NCBI GenBank assembly: GCA_032718475.1
Contig: JAUCBJ010000582.1
Coordinates: forward strand, 1-47,915
Direction: 5' to 3'
From: Nemertoderma westbladi
Taxonomy: Eukaryota > Xenacoelomorpha > Nemertodermatida > Nemertodermatidae
DNA: 47,915 nt
Of this stretch, positions 8,711-18,600 are shown piece after piece (positions within the stretch are counted from its first letter, which is position 1; each line of letters begins with the position of its first letter). A program made the translations under genes and the position numbers. The notes beneath the pieces are model-generated. The model ran no database searches. It worked only from the letters and a program-made list of their open reading frames with translations, and was not told the origin of the DNA.

Positions 8711-10212
8711 TGAAACACAACACCGCATCATACGTTCCAATCTCCAGCACTGGGCGTCCAACAAACACTCTCTTTGGAACTCGTACCCAAACCATATTAT
8801 TCAGCGATTCGTTTACATTCTGCGTCTTCCCATGGAGGCATCTCCTTAGTAGATCTGGGGAGGAGAGTTGGCGAAATATGGGCTTTATGGCGTCCATAAC
8901 AGCTTCCGGTTGAGAATTGTGTGTGTAAAGCTCCTTGGTAACAAGGGATCTATTATAGCCACACCAACTAGGCTCTCCGGGAGGGCACAAACTATGAGAT
9001 GGAAACTCATCAGTTGACCGGCGATGAAAATAGGTCGCCCAAACAGCACGACGCATATCCTCAACAGAAGTTAGATTTGCCCTTATTGCCCTTCCCTAAT
9101 AGTTTTGGTACTTGTCGATCTCTGAATCAGTTCGCCGATTCTTTCCTCCAAGCGGTTTACCATCAGCGACTTTTTTGCAGGGACACCAAACTTTGGTTTG
9201 CCCTGGAAGTCCTTCTTGAGGCGACGAAGTTGAGCTCCCATCCTCTTCTGGACATGGCAACATACTCAAGCTTGGCTATTTCAGGCTCACCCTTGTAAGG
9301 ATCTGAGTCTGCCACTTTCCGAAAACTACTAGAGTCTCCATCGCCGAGGTAGTGGGAGTACTTCACTCCCCATTCCAATTCAGAACGAGAAAAGATCGCC
9401 GTCGCACCTGCTGCCTCCATAGCGCTGCTGGTTCCCTCAAAATTTTTGACACAGCGAGGTTCATGTTCAAGTTGGTTCTCTACAGAGGGACTTCTACACC
9501 CAGCACAGTATTTCGAAACGACTTCCACATCCAGGGCTTTTCCAGTATCAACACTAATGCAAGTTACTACAGCATTGAGAGAAGTGTGGCCCCGTTTCTG
9601 CCAGGAACCATCTAAACTCACGGCCAGATGTTCCTTTGGTTCCAAAGTATTAGTCTCAATTGCCTCCTTTGTAGCTCTAACCATCGACTCCTTCGCCACT
9701 GATTTAATAGTTGTGTTGATCACCGATGTATATCGACCAAATATTTGAGGTGGAGGAGGTATATTCATTATAGCCGAAAGCAATCTCCCCTGTTCACGAC
9801 CCAATCCAACACACCGCAAACCATAGACATAACGAATATTTGATTCGAACAGTCTTGTATTTCCTCTAGCGGAAGACCAAAATGTTCCAGGATTGGCTGA
9901 ACAGTTTTCATTTTGGCAAGTTATCGAGAAGTTCGTTGCAATCCCGTAGGAGCTATTGACGGTTAGTTGAACCGAGGAACTATTGCACCAGTTACACAAC
10001 ACAGATGAAGCCAAAGCGTCATTGAGCAGGTCCATGTCGATAACATGGAATTGGTGCGAAGTTTCGGTTGGAGAAGATACTGGTAGTTTAGGCGTACCAT
10101 TACTCGAGAGTTTCTTATTCGAAGCACTCCTCCGGGTTGGCAGTTTGGAAGTAGGCCTATTAGCTGGAGGGAAGGTACCCCTCCTTTTACCAAAGGGTTT
10201 GCTCCGAGGCAT
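8711..10212 (-). pseudogene. Mutator-like (MULE) DDE transposase, frameshifted
   Basis: Start ATG at 10212 gives MPRSKPFGKRRG, a basic N-terminus. The family's cysteine pairs follow (LCNWC near residue 70, CQNENC near 93). The catalytic triad is visible: Asp in AVSLDGSW (about residue 196), Asp in YLGDGDSSSF (about residue 288), and Glu in KTQNVNESLNNMVW (about 8780-8820). A CAGC plus C-rich insert lies between the first two. This arrangement matches the animal Mutator-like transposase domain (Pfam PF20700). The frame is lost near 9250, where one base is missing after KLEYV, and again near 9065. The C-terminus is cut at the LINE A junction at about 8710. TIRs were not found. Upstream in-frame Met codons exist to 10308, but the basic start at 10212 looks natural. 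Inactive. Confidence 0.85.
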
Positions 10213-10600
10213 TTCCAGGTACAGTATCAAATAATAAACAGTAAAAATCTCCAATTTGTAGGCTAATTGACTAACTGACCTTTTGACGTTGAATTGACTA
10301 ACTGCCAACTGTAATTGGTACTATAGTAATGGTACCGGTACGTTACCGTTACCGACCAGTCTTGCTGCCGGAAAAATTAATTGCCAGACACTGCAGCACG
10401 GGAATAGTTGAGTAGGCCTAATCTCTCATAAAAACTGATTGAAAAGTGAATAGACTGAACATGAAACCATCTGAATGACTCTCTGATTATTATCTAATTA
10501 TAAAATACCACTATTACAGTACAGTGCAATTAAACAGTAGTAGTGCAATCATTCTTCTAATACTATGCCAATCGGAGTTTAAATTTCCCTCCTGTATTAT
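10213..10600. other. Spacer upstream of the transposase, no gene seen
   Basis: Contains short direct repeats (GACTAACTGAC / GACTAACTGCC near 10268 and 10293) and palindromic GGTACCGGTACGTTACCG near 10330. No TIR or gene was recognised. Confidence 0.45.
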
Positions 10601-10868
10601 AGGTGCCTCTACACTTCTATGTCAAAGTGCAGTAACAACAGCGTTCACATATTGTTTAGTTTAAACGTACTTTTCGAAAAAAATCCCCAATTTAGAGGCC
10701 ATTGTCTAACAGACATTGCATTTTTAATTGCCAAATTTTATATGTTCAGATCAATATTTTACTTTAAAATTTTTACAGTGTTTTCAGGAGTTGTAGAAGA
10801 CTTGATTTCCGCAAAAAAAAATTTCTCGATTTTTTGGCCCCCCAAAAGTGTTCATCTCCCCTTAAAAC
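10600..10868 (-). mobile_element. Half of a TTAA-target DNA transposon
   Basis: The terminus GGGGAGATGAACACTTT (minus strand from about 10862) follows TTAA and interrupts LINE B. The same terminus in opposite orientation ends the sequence at 26911. Interiors are AT-rich and non-coding. TTAA duplication suggests piggyBac- or Kolobok-type elements. The inner limit near 10600 is a guess. Confidence 0.6.
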
Positions 10869-11035
10869 AATACAGAACAGGACCGGTGAAATAACCGACC
10901 CTTGCCTAACTCCATTAGTAATAGAAAAATCAAATGACAAAACGTTATTCCATCTCACTGTACACATTTGTGTTCTATAAATGATCTTTGAAAGATTTTT
11001 GATCAGCTCAAGGAAAAGCTTTCTCCATTCAAAAA
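10865..11035 (-). pseudogene. LINE B fragment, RT palm, 5' part
   Basis: Minus-strand coding gives EWRKLFLELIKNLSKIIY, VRWNNVLSFDFSITNGVRQG and SVISPVLFCIVL, the RT motif B region (xGxRQGS..SPxLF). It stops at TTAA, where the transposon end begins. The continuation of the same domain (FADD) is found at 26912 on the plus strand. The upper end at about 11035-11040 joins LINE A. Confidence 0.8.
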
Positions 11036-11370
11036 GCAAATGTCCTGCAAATCGGAGGCGATTTTGTTCTAGTGTCAAGCTTGGGGGAACCAATGAGACA
11101 CCTCCAATCTTATATAGTGTCTGGTTGGAGATGTGTGCATTGTACTTGACACAATGAACCCGGCGTAGCATTGTTGTGAATGAGCCATCCAGAGATTTGG
11201 TGTCCTCAGCAGTTAGAGCCCAGCATGGACTCCCATGGAGGAGTACTGGAACTACTGCTGCTCTAAATAATCGGACCTTAAGTTTCCGATTAATTCTCGG
11301 TGACTTCCAAATCCTGGAAAGCCTATTCAAGGCTGCCCATGCCTTTCCCTTACGTATTCGAAGGTCCTCA
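11036..11370 (-). pseudogene. LINE A fragment, C-terminal region, target of the BEL and LINE B insertions
   Basis: Minus-strand coding from 11330: MNRLSRIWKSPRINRKLK, VVPVLLHGSPCWALTAEDTK, MLRRVHCVKYNAHISNQTL, then LEQNRLRFAGH, where LINE B interrupts. The upper end carries CCTCA (11366-11370), the target duplication of the BEL element. The matching LINE A upstream part begins at 23741, and the downstream part (from the Cys after FAGH) is at 39704 on the plus strand. Confidence 0.88.
11366..11370. repeat. BEL/Pao target-site duplication, left copy
   Basis: CCTCA, repeated at 23741-23745. An uninterrupted LINE A copy (near 4436) reads GGTCCTCACCTGAC across this point, so it shows the empty site. 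Confidence 0.93.
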
Positions 11371-12542
11371 TGTACACGCTTTTGAAGACCTTTAGCAGTT
11401 TAACCTGCCAAAATTTATATGTCTTTTGGTTTATAAATAGACTTTAGAAATTGACAAATATTTAATACCAATAAACACAACATTAGCAGAAGCCAGCCTA
11501 GTGCGCGTCCATTCACCCGCTGGATATACCCGGGAGACTGGATTCTGAGGGCTTAGATTATTATTGCAGTGTAAGCTTACTGTATTATTCGATTGATCGT
11601 TAATAAATAATTTCTGACTAATATTATTCACTTTCGGGAAATATTAACAGTTCCTTTAGGACGTGGCGCTCTATCTAGGTAAACAGAGATATGACTTATA
11701 CTAATCACAACGGTAAGTCGGTAAGGCTTATGATTCACGTATGAGGCGCATTCTTTAGGAAATGCTTAGTTATCAACCACAATCATGCACACTACCGGTA
11801 ACACACAATACTGCTCACTAATTTGCCGACCGTCAATGAATTTTATCATATATAAAGAGAACAGCAACTGACTCATGTAGTGCTTATCAAATAGCATTAA
11901 ATTCACTACAAACCACAATAATATAAGTCGCAATCGCTATATGTAACCCGTCTCTCTAACCTGTAGTGTATCAAGAAAATTGGGAAATTTGGGTTCTTTA
12001 TAGATGTTCTCCAAATAATATTCAACCAACTGATACAAAATATGACAACAGTAAATAGCAGTATAATAATGTATGTTGAACCGATAATGTAAGACTGAAC
12101 TGAGATAACAGTTATACGCTCTATAATTTAAGCCTACTAATGTTTCTTCTAAAGTCTGAAACGAATTGACTCTAGAGCCGGGGTTCCTGGCCTAGATAGA
12201 AACAACACAACAGTATCAAGAAAAACAGTAAGACAGAACACTCCTAGCACGATCTGCCAAATATCTCCACATCGACAGAAAAAATCGCTCTGATTGGCTG
12301 TTAAGCTAAACAAAGAACCATGTGTCCAATGGCCGTTTCCATGTCAGCAACCAGCTGTTAGATGTCGTAATCTGAATCATCAAGGCTAAGCTGTGCCAGG
12401 GTATTTGACGCATTGCGGGTTTTTTGCCTTACCATGTCCGCCAAAGCACACATATAGAAGAATGACTTTTATGTCTGTTAAAACACCTATAACGGTACCT
12501 TGCGGGCGAGGGGGACTGATTATATCCGCAAAAGCTTTTACA
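11371..12542 (-). repeat. BEL 3' LTR
   Basis: 1172 bp, ending TGTACACGCTTTTG at its left edge and AAAAGCTTTTACA at the right. It differs from the other LTR by a 12-bp insertion near 11682 (GGTAAACAGAGA) and a handful of single-base changes (for example at 11376, 12184 and 12527). Confidence 0.95.
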
Positions 12543-12560
12543 CCGCTCCCAGAAAATGGG
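12543..12560 (-). promoter_or_regulatory. Putative polypurine tract
   Basis: On the minus strand the bases just before the 3' LTR are TTTCTGGGAGCGG. GGGAGCGG is purine-rich with one C and could prime plus-strand synthesis. It is a poor tract by family standards. Confidence 0.4.
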
Positions 12561-12620
12561 ATTCAAGTTTATAAATATACAAAAATCACAGTTTCTAATA
12601 TATGTAAATACTCTAAACAG

Positions 12621-14069
12621 TTAGCCTTTCTTGCGCGGACGGCGTTTACGCAGTTTTTTAAAGCTGGCCAGAGTCCTTTTCTCTTTGGGGCGAGCCACCT
12701 TACAAGGAGGGCTATAACTCCTGGGTGAAGGGTGCAATATAATTGCATCAGAGGGTGTAGGATTATGGTCGGTGTATCCGCCAGTCGAAGTGCCGGGTTG
12801 ATTGACATCAACGTCGGGGGAGCGGGGTCTAACGGCTTTGAGAGCGCGTTTTAAGACAGCCGCTCTTACGGGTCCTTTACGAGTGGTCTGAACGAGAGCC
12901 GTGGGTGGACCATAGGCAGTTAGAAACCTCCAGGGTTTAATGGTTCTTTCCAAGTCGCGTTCGCGGGCTCGGTATTCGTAAGGCCGTCGATATACTTCCT
13001 GTAACTCGGGGTGTGAGTTAACAAATAGGTCTCCATAGTCCGGATCCTGACGGATATAATTGATTAAGTTATAGGAATGAAGGTCGCTAGGATTAACACC
13101 CCTGAGAAATTTGCGTACGAACTTGGTTGAAATACATTCTCCGACGCGCTTCAGTAGTTCGTAACTCGATATGCGTGATTTCTGTTCGACAGAAGCGAAT
13201 AGATAAGGATGGAACGCATAAACTCCTTCGTAAGCGCGTCCAGGATAATAGCGATGGCGCGAATCACAATGTAAATCAGCGTTCGCTTCCCAAGCTCTGA
13301 TGTAACGTAGTGTGATCATTTCATCTACGCTTTCCAAATCGTGATTAAAAGGGCAATCGAAACTGGCGTGTCCCTTTAGTTGACAATGGTGACATTGAGT
13401 CATAAATTGAGGGCAAACCGCAAAAATGTGCAAGTTATTGAGTCTGCAATACGCACAATAAATTTCCATCGCCGGTTGTTCGTGGAAATAGGAACAGCGG
13501 ACGTTTGTGTCCATGGGCGTAACATGGTCTCTCGATGCGCATAACCGACAACGTTGCCGAGAAACATAGTTGGCATGGCGATAATCGTACGCAGTGAGAC
13601 ACTGTGGACCTTGATACCATTCTAGGATGTAATCGTTGTCGCTGTTCCGGGCGCGATAGGCTGAATCTCCTCAGATTCTAGGCATATTGGTTCGTCTTCC
13701 CAGTCTGTTACGAATATAATTTTCGTGATCTATTCTCGGTTTATCGTTACGACTCCGCTGGGTATGATATTTAAATAGAACCATTTCCCTTTCGGTGTCT
13801 ACATCGTCCGTATCATGTAAATCGATAGGATGGCCGGTAGTTAAGAAGTCCATATACGTGCCATTACGATTCGTATAGCGAGCGGTGAATTTTCGATAGT
13901 CCAATTCACGCATAAGTTGCTCTTGGGACATCGGCGGTTCGATATAACGACCATCGTCCTCCGTAATGGTTGGATCGGTTTCACCGCGTATCAAGCTATC
14001 CACAAATACTTGTAAAGGTAGAGTATATCGCTCCCTGATACCAAGATCATCTTCTATCAACTCCGTCAT
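12621..14069 (-). CDS. Accessory zinc-knuckle ORF of the BEL element, with one in-frame TGA
   Basis: Start ATG at 14069 (MTELIEDDLGIRERYTL). The frame is open for 132 codons, meets TGA at 13671-13673, then stays open in the same frame to 12621, about 481 residues in all. After the TGA come CX2C pairs (CRLC, CAYC) and a perfect CX2CX4HX4C zinc knuckle (CHHCQLKGHASFDC, about 13375-13335). A charged middle part follows, then a proline-rich stretch and a very basic tail (KKLRKRRPRKKG). No signal peptide or membrane segment is visible, so it is not a classical Env despite sitting in the env position. The tail and knuckle suggest nucleic-acid binding. I do not recognise the family. The TGA may be a CGA mutation or a read-through codon (TGA-G context). 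Confidence 0.7.
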
Positions 14070-15695
14070 ATCTGCTATCTGAGTTTATTAATATCGAAAT
14101 GAGTTTATGTTTAGGCGAGCGGACGTCGCTGCCTACCTCTCTTTGCCCCCGGACAGTGGGATTCTCAGCGCCGATGTACCGTCGTCGCGGTGTTTACGCC
14201 AACATGTAGCAACAGCACGACAACGATAACCGGCACAAGTCACTCCACTGTCCGTCCCAAAGGCTTGAATCCACTTTAGGTTATTTCTATAGGAGAGTTG
14301 GGCTACTTTCACAATTGCGACTAGCTACTGTAAACATACTTTAGCAGTAACATTCACCTATAAACGCACAAATTCCACACAACTGTCACCAATTGTACAC
14401 ATACAGGCCATTTGTCTGTTAGTCAGTGCCTTCCAGAATGTCACGTTATTACTGTGTATCTTTGGATACTAACAGTGTGCTATGTATTCTCTATGCTATG
14501 CAATGTGACAAGCTTTCTATTGTTCTTTTAACTTGCTTCTAATTCTAGCGTGGGTGTTGCTATGGTGACATTATGGAAAGCTAGCGGTAGAATTAGGGTA
14601 ATTCTCATGCATACAGATCTGGAATGCTATTTAATAGTAATTCTTTAATTGTCATTATCCTCTTTATACATGATTTTATTAATTTTATCGGCTATTGACT
14701 ATATGTTGGAGATTCTCGCACTCTAATACACTCAATAGGATGAATCTCCGCTCCCATGATCTATTAATTAATGGAATTTTGGGAATGTTATAAATTGCTC
14801 AAAATGACAATTTATGAAATTCATTTAAAATATGAATTTAAATTTATTCCCGTGAATTTTATTATTTGATGTTAAAATTGACACAATTTTTATTCCAGAG
14901 CATGTCTGGGGACTGAGGATCCTTAATTCTATAAAATTGTCCTTTAAGAGTATCGGTAAACGCTGCGATATCTTAATTGACTAGAAATTTTAAAGGATCT
15001 GAATTTTACCGATTTTAATAAATATTAAATTAATAGTTAAGATGGGCACCGATTTATTCCAAAACTTGTCTGGGGACGTTAACCACTGATTCTAGAATTC
15101 GTCTTTCAAGTATATCGGTGGGTGCCGCGATATCTTAATCGACTAGAATTACAGATGGTCAAAAGGTTTAACAGATTTATTTGCATTTTACGCTACTGTT
15201 ATAGGGACATCACGCTACTATATGTATTATTTAATATAAAGTAGAAGAGTAATATCGCACGAAGCAATGTCAGTGTGAAGAGGCAAGTCGTTTCCAAGGT
15301 CTACCCAGAGCTTGGTTTAGCCGAGACACGAGGATCTGAACTTTGCATTCCTAATACTCTGCCTACCAATAATACTTAAATATAGTAGTGGCTTTATTGT
15401 ACTTTAATAAGTACGGACATTTCATCTTACTGTAGTCACGTATTTATAATATGATACGGACAGTAAGGAAAGAGAAAAAATTATTTCTCGCCGTCACACT
15501 AAATATATATTATATATCTGTAATTACGTAATAAACACTAATATATTGCACTAATCTACCAAATAATATAAAATAACCTTCTACTAAATAAAATTAAAGG
15601 AAACGATTATAATAAAATTACATAATAATACATACATAAATATAAAATAAAAACAAATATAAAATGATATAGTCACATGCCCACTCCATATGTTA
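14070..15695. other. Spacer between the accessory ORF and the gag-protease ORF
   Basis: About 1.6 kb of mostly AT-rich, non-coding DNA inside the BEL element where integrase would be expected. It contains a diverged tandem duplication (14894-15150). A GC-richer patch at 14110-14220 may include the accessory ORF's leader. No RT or integrase motif was found. Confidence 0.6.
14894..15150 (+). repeat. Diverged tandem duplication, about 165 bp apart
   Basis: TGTCTGGGGAC at about 14903 and 15067 start two similar blocks. Both continue through a CTTTAAGAGTATCGGT / CTTTCAAGTATATCGGT step to GCGATATCTTAAT and GACTAGAA. The copies are clearly diverged. Confidence 0.7.
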
Positions 15696-18600
15696 TTACG
15701 TTATGGAGTCCCTAGAGATTTGTCGGATTAGGGAAGTGGTCGTAGGAAGAGTATCCTGCCTTCCATAGTTTCCGGACAGTTTTCGGTCTCTTTCCAGTAA
15801 ACATAAACGACTAGCTGGGCGATTGAGTTGTTGCGTTACTTTCTCCGCTCCCTTGGCCTGTCTAATCTCCGCCGTGGTAATATGAGGAGGCCATTCTTCT
15901 TCTTCTTTATTTAAGAAGTCGGATCCACCTAACCAGCCTGGAGTATCTATCAGTTCTTGAGGAGTTTCTCCTCTGGAAGCGATGTCGGCTGGATTAATCG
16001 TCCCAAGGCAATGTCTCCATTGATCTACATTGGAGTTAATATCGTCATTATCTGAGGAGTATGGTGTTCCCTCAGTTGGATCGTCCACATCACTGCTCTC
16101 CCCTTCCCATTCCTTTACTTGGTATACCTGTTGTTGAGGTAATCTCTCTTTGAGAGTTCTACGGGAAGGGCCAGTGAAGTACCAACCTACTCTAGTTCTT
16201 ACCGCATAGGTTTGTAGTGGCTGCGGTTGAGCAGGCCGTTTCTCCAATGTCTCGAGCGCCTCATGCGCGTTTTGGCCGATGAGTATTTGCACTCCAGGAT
16301 AATCTGTCTGGAATCGAGGTATCTTAAGCTGTTGGATGCTCTCGTCCTCGTCCCAGTTATAAGGTTCTACTTGGGTAGTAGCGAAGTTCTTTATAGCCAC
16401 CATTTTTACTGACCTTATACCTTGTGCTCCTAATTTATCCTGGGGGGTGGACAACACACCTACATAGTAATCTGCCGTTAGGGTAGATTTCCAAACCTGC
16501 ATAATTCCTGACATATTCAATTTAGTCCGGAATTTGGGTTGTCCAGCAAAGATATCTTCGGCTAGTTCTTGATCGATGAATGTTCCTGTGCTGCCGGAGT
16601 CAAGGAGGGCGTTCACTATGTAACTTTTGGTAGGACCGTGAACTCTTACCTGCACTACAGGAAATTCTCTGATTCCTACGTTGGAAGTTGGAGCTTTCCA
16701 AGATGGTTGTCTGTCAAAGGTAGTTGGGGGGAACTCATTGTCGGTGACCTTTTCGTAAGTAAGTGCTCGATACACCGCGGTATTGATTAAGTAACAGGAT
16801 TCGTTGGCGTCGGAGAATTCGTCAGTATAGAATCCTTCCATCTCAGACTCCTGATCAGTGTCATTTACATCACTGAATTGGACATGTAGTTCGGGCTCAC
16901 TTACCTGACTCGGGTTGTCTCGTTCGAACTCGCTGTGTAACAAGATGTGATGTTTCGCGCCACACTTTGCACACTTTACGTCGGAGTAACAGGTTCGCCG
17001 TTGGTGTCCTGATCTGAGGCAATTATAGCATAACCGCTTATCCCACATGACTGCACGTCTGTCTACAAGGGATTTCTTTAGAAATTCAGCACACGCACTC
17101 AAACGGTGGGGCCCGTCGCACAGCGCACATTTTGGTTTGATGTTACTCACTTTACCTTGGGTAACGTTATGCACTCTCGTTCTTTCTTCGGGCTTTCTTC
17201 CGTGAATTCTCTTAGGAGACGTAGGAGGAGTTGTTGTTACCTGTTCTCTCCTGTCACTGGTTCGAGACTTATATTTACTTACGTCTTTATAGGTCTTGTT
17301 GTCATAGTAAGATTTTGCTGTGTCTTTCCCGCTGTTCTCTTCTTGAGAAGCTTGGCTTTCACCGTCGTCAGTATAACACACTGGTATTATCCTTCTCCTA
17401 GAAACGGGTTTCTCACTTACCTTATTTTCCGATGTTTTCTCTCTGGACTGCTTTATGAGTTGTAGTTTTACTTCACCATCTAAGAAGGACATGAGATCAG
17501 CCATGGTAGGGCTTCGTCGTTGCTGCTCATTCATATACAACACTTTCTTGTCCCAGCGTATACATACTCCACCCTTTGGTAAAGTAGAGACTACTGCTCC
17601 AATAACCATGGAACTCTGATATTCATGAGACTTACCTAACCAGTCCAATTGTCTACAGATCTCCTGAATCTCATCGGAAAACTCTATAATCCCGCTACTA
17701 AGGAAGTTTCGGGGGGCTACTAATTTTGCATACAAATACTTAGCTATGTTATCCTTGTTACCATACCTGATGTTTAATGTATCCCAAACTTGTCTTAATC
17801 CTTCTGGATGTCCAATAAACTTTAACGCCATTAACTTGGGAGGTCCTTCCAAGCACTTGATGAGGAACCTAAGTTTCTCTCCGTTAGATAGTACAGAGTT
17901 CTGTATGCTGTCTTTGTAATATTCATTGAAAGGTAACCATTTCATCTCATCTCCATTGAATTTGACGATCTCTCCCACTTTGACCGCTTGGCGGGCTTCT
18001 GTTCTAGCCATCTGATGCGTAAAGCTTTCTTGGGCCATCGTGTTATTTAATATCGAATTATCGGTATATAAATTTCTCGGATCATTATCAGGTCTATAGG
18101 GAATATCATTAACAACAGGTTTATAATCACCCTTAATAGGGTTTGCTATAGGAGTTTCTACTTCACTAGCAGTATAGATGCGTGTAGGCTCCACACCTTG
18201 CGCAAGTAATACTTCAGACCTAACAGGTTGACACAATGTTACAGGGGGTATTGGTATCGCCTTTTGTATATTGACTAATTTGTCGCGTTCTAGAGCGATA
18301 CTTTGCTGCACTTCTTGCAATTCGGCCCTACCTTCCCTTACTGTTCCCTTAAGTTGGTGGACAGTCTCCTGCATCTGTCCGAGCAGGAGATTCATCCCCC
18401 GCCGTCCCTCCTCTACCCACTCGACCGCCGAAGCGGGAGTCGCCAACATTGTAGCGGGCTGACGTGGGACGACGGGAGACAAATCTTTGATTTCTCTCTC
18501 AGCTTCCAGGACAGGGATATTCTCATGGACTGTTCTACCGGGTACAGGCAGTGTAGTACTGTGTAAAGGGAATTTAGAGTTAAGCTCTGGAAGTACAGGG

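Noticed and set aside
12621-14069. Accessory ORF as an env gene
   Set aside because: It is in the env position, but no signal peptide, transmembrane segment or furin-type site is visible, and the zinc knuckle with basic tail suggests a nucleic-acid-binding protein.
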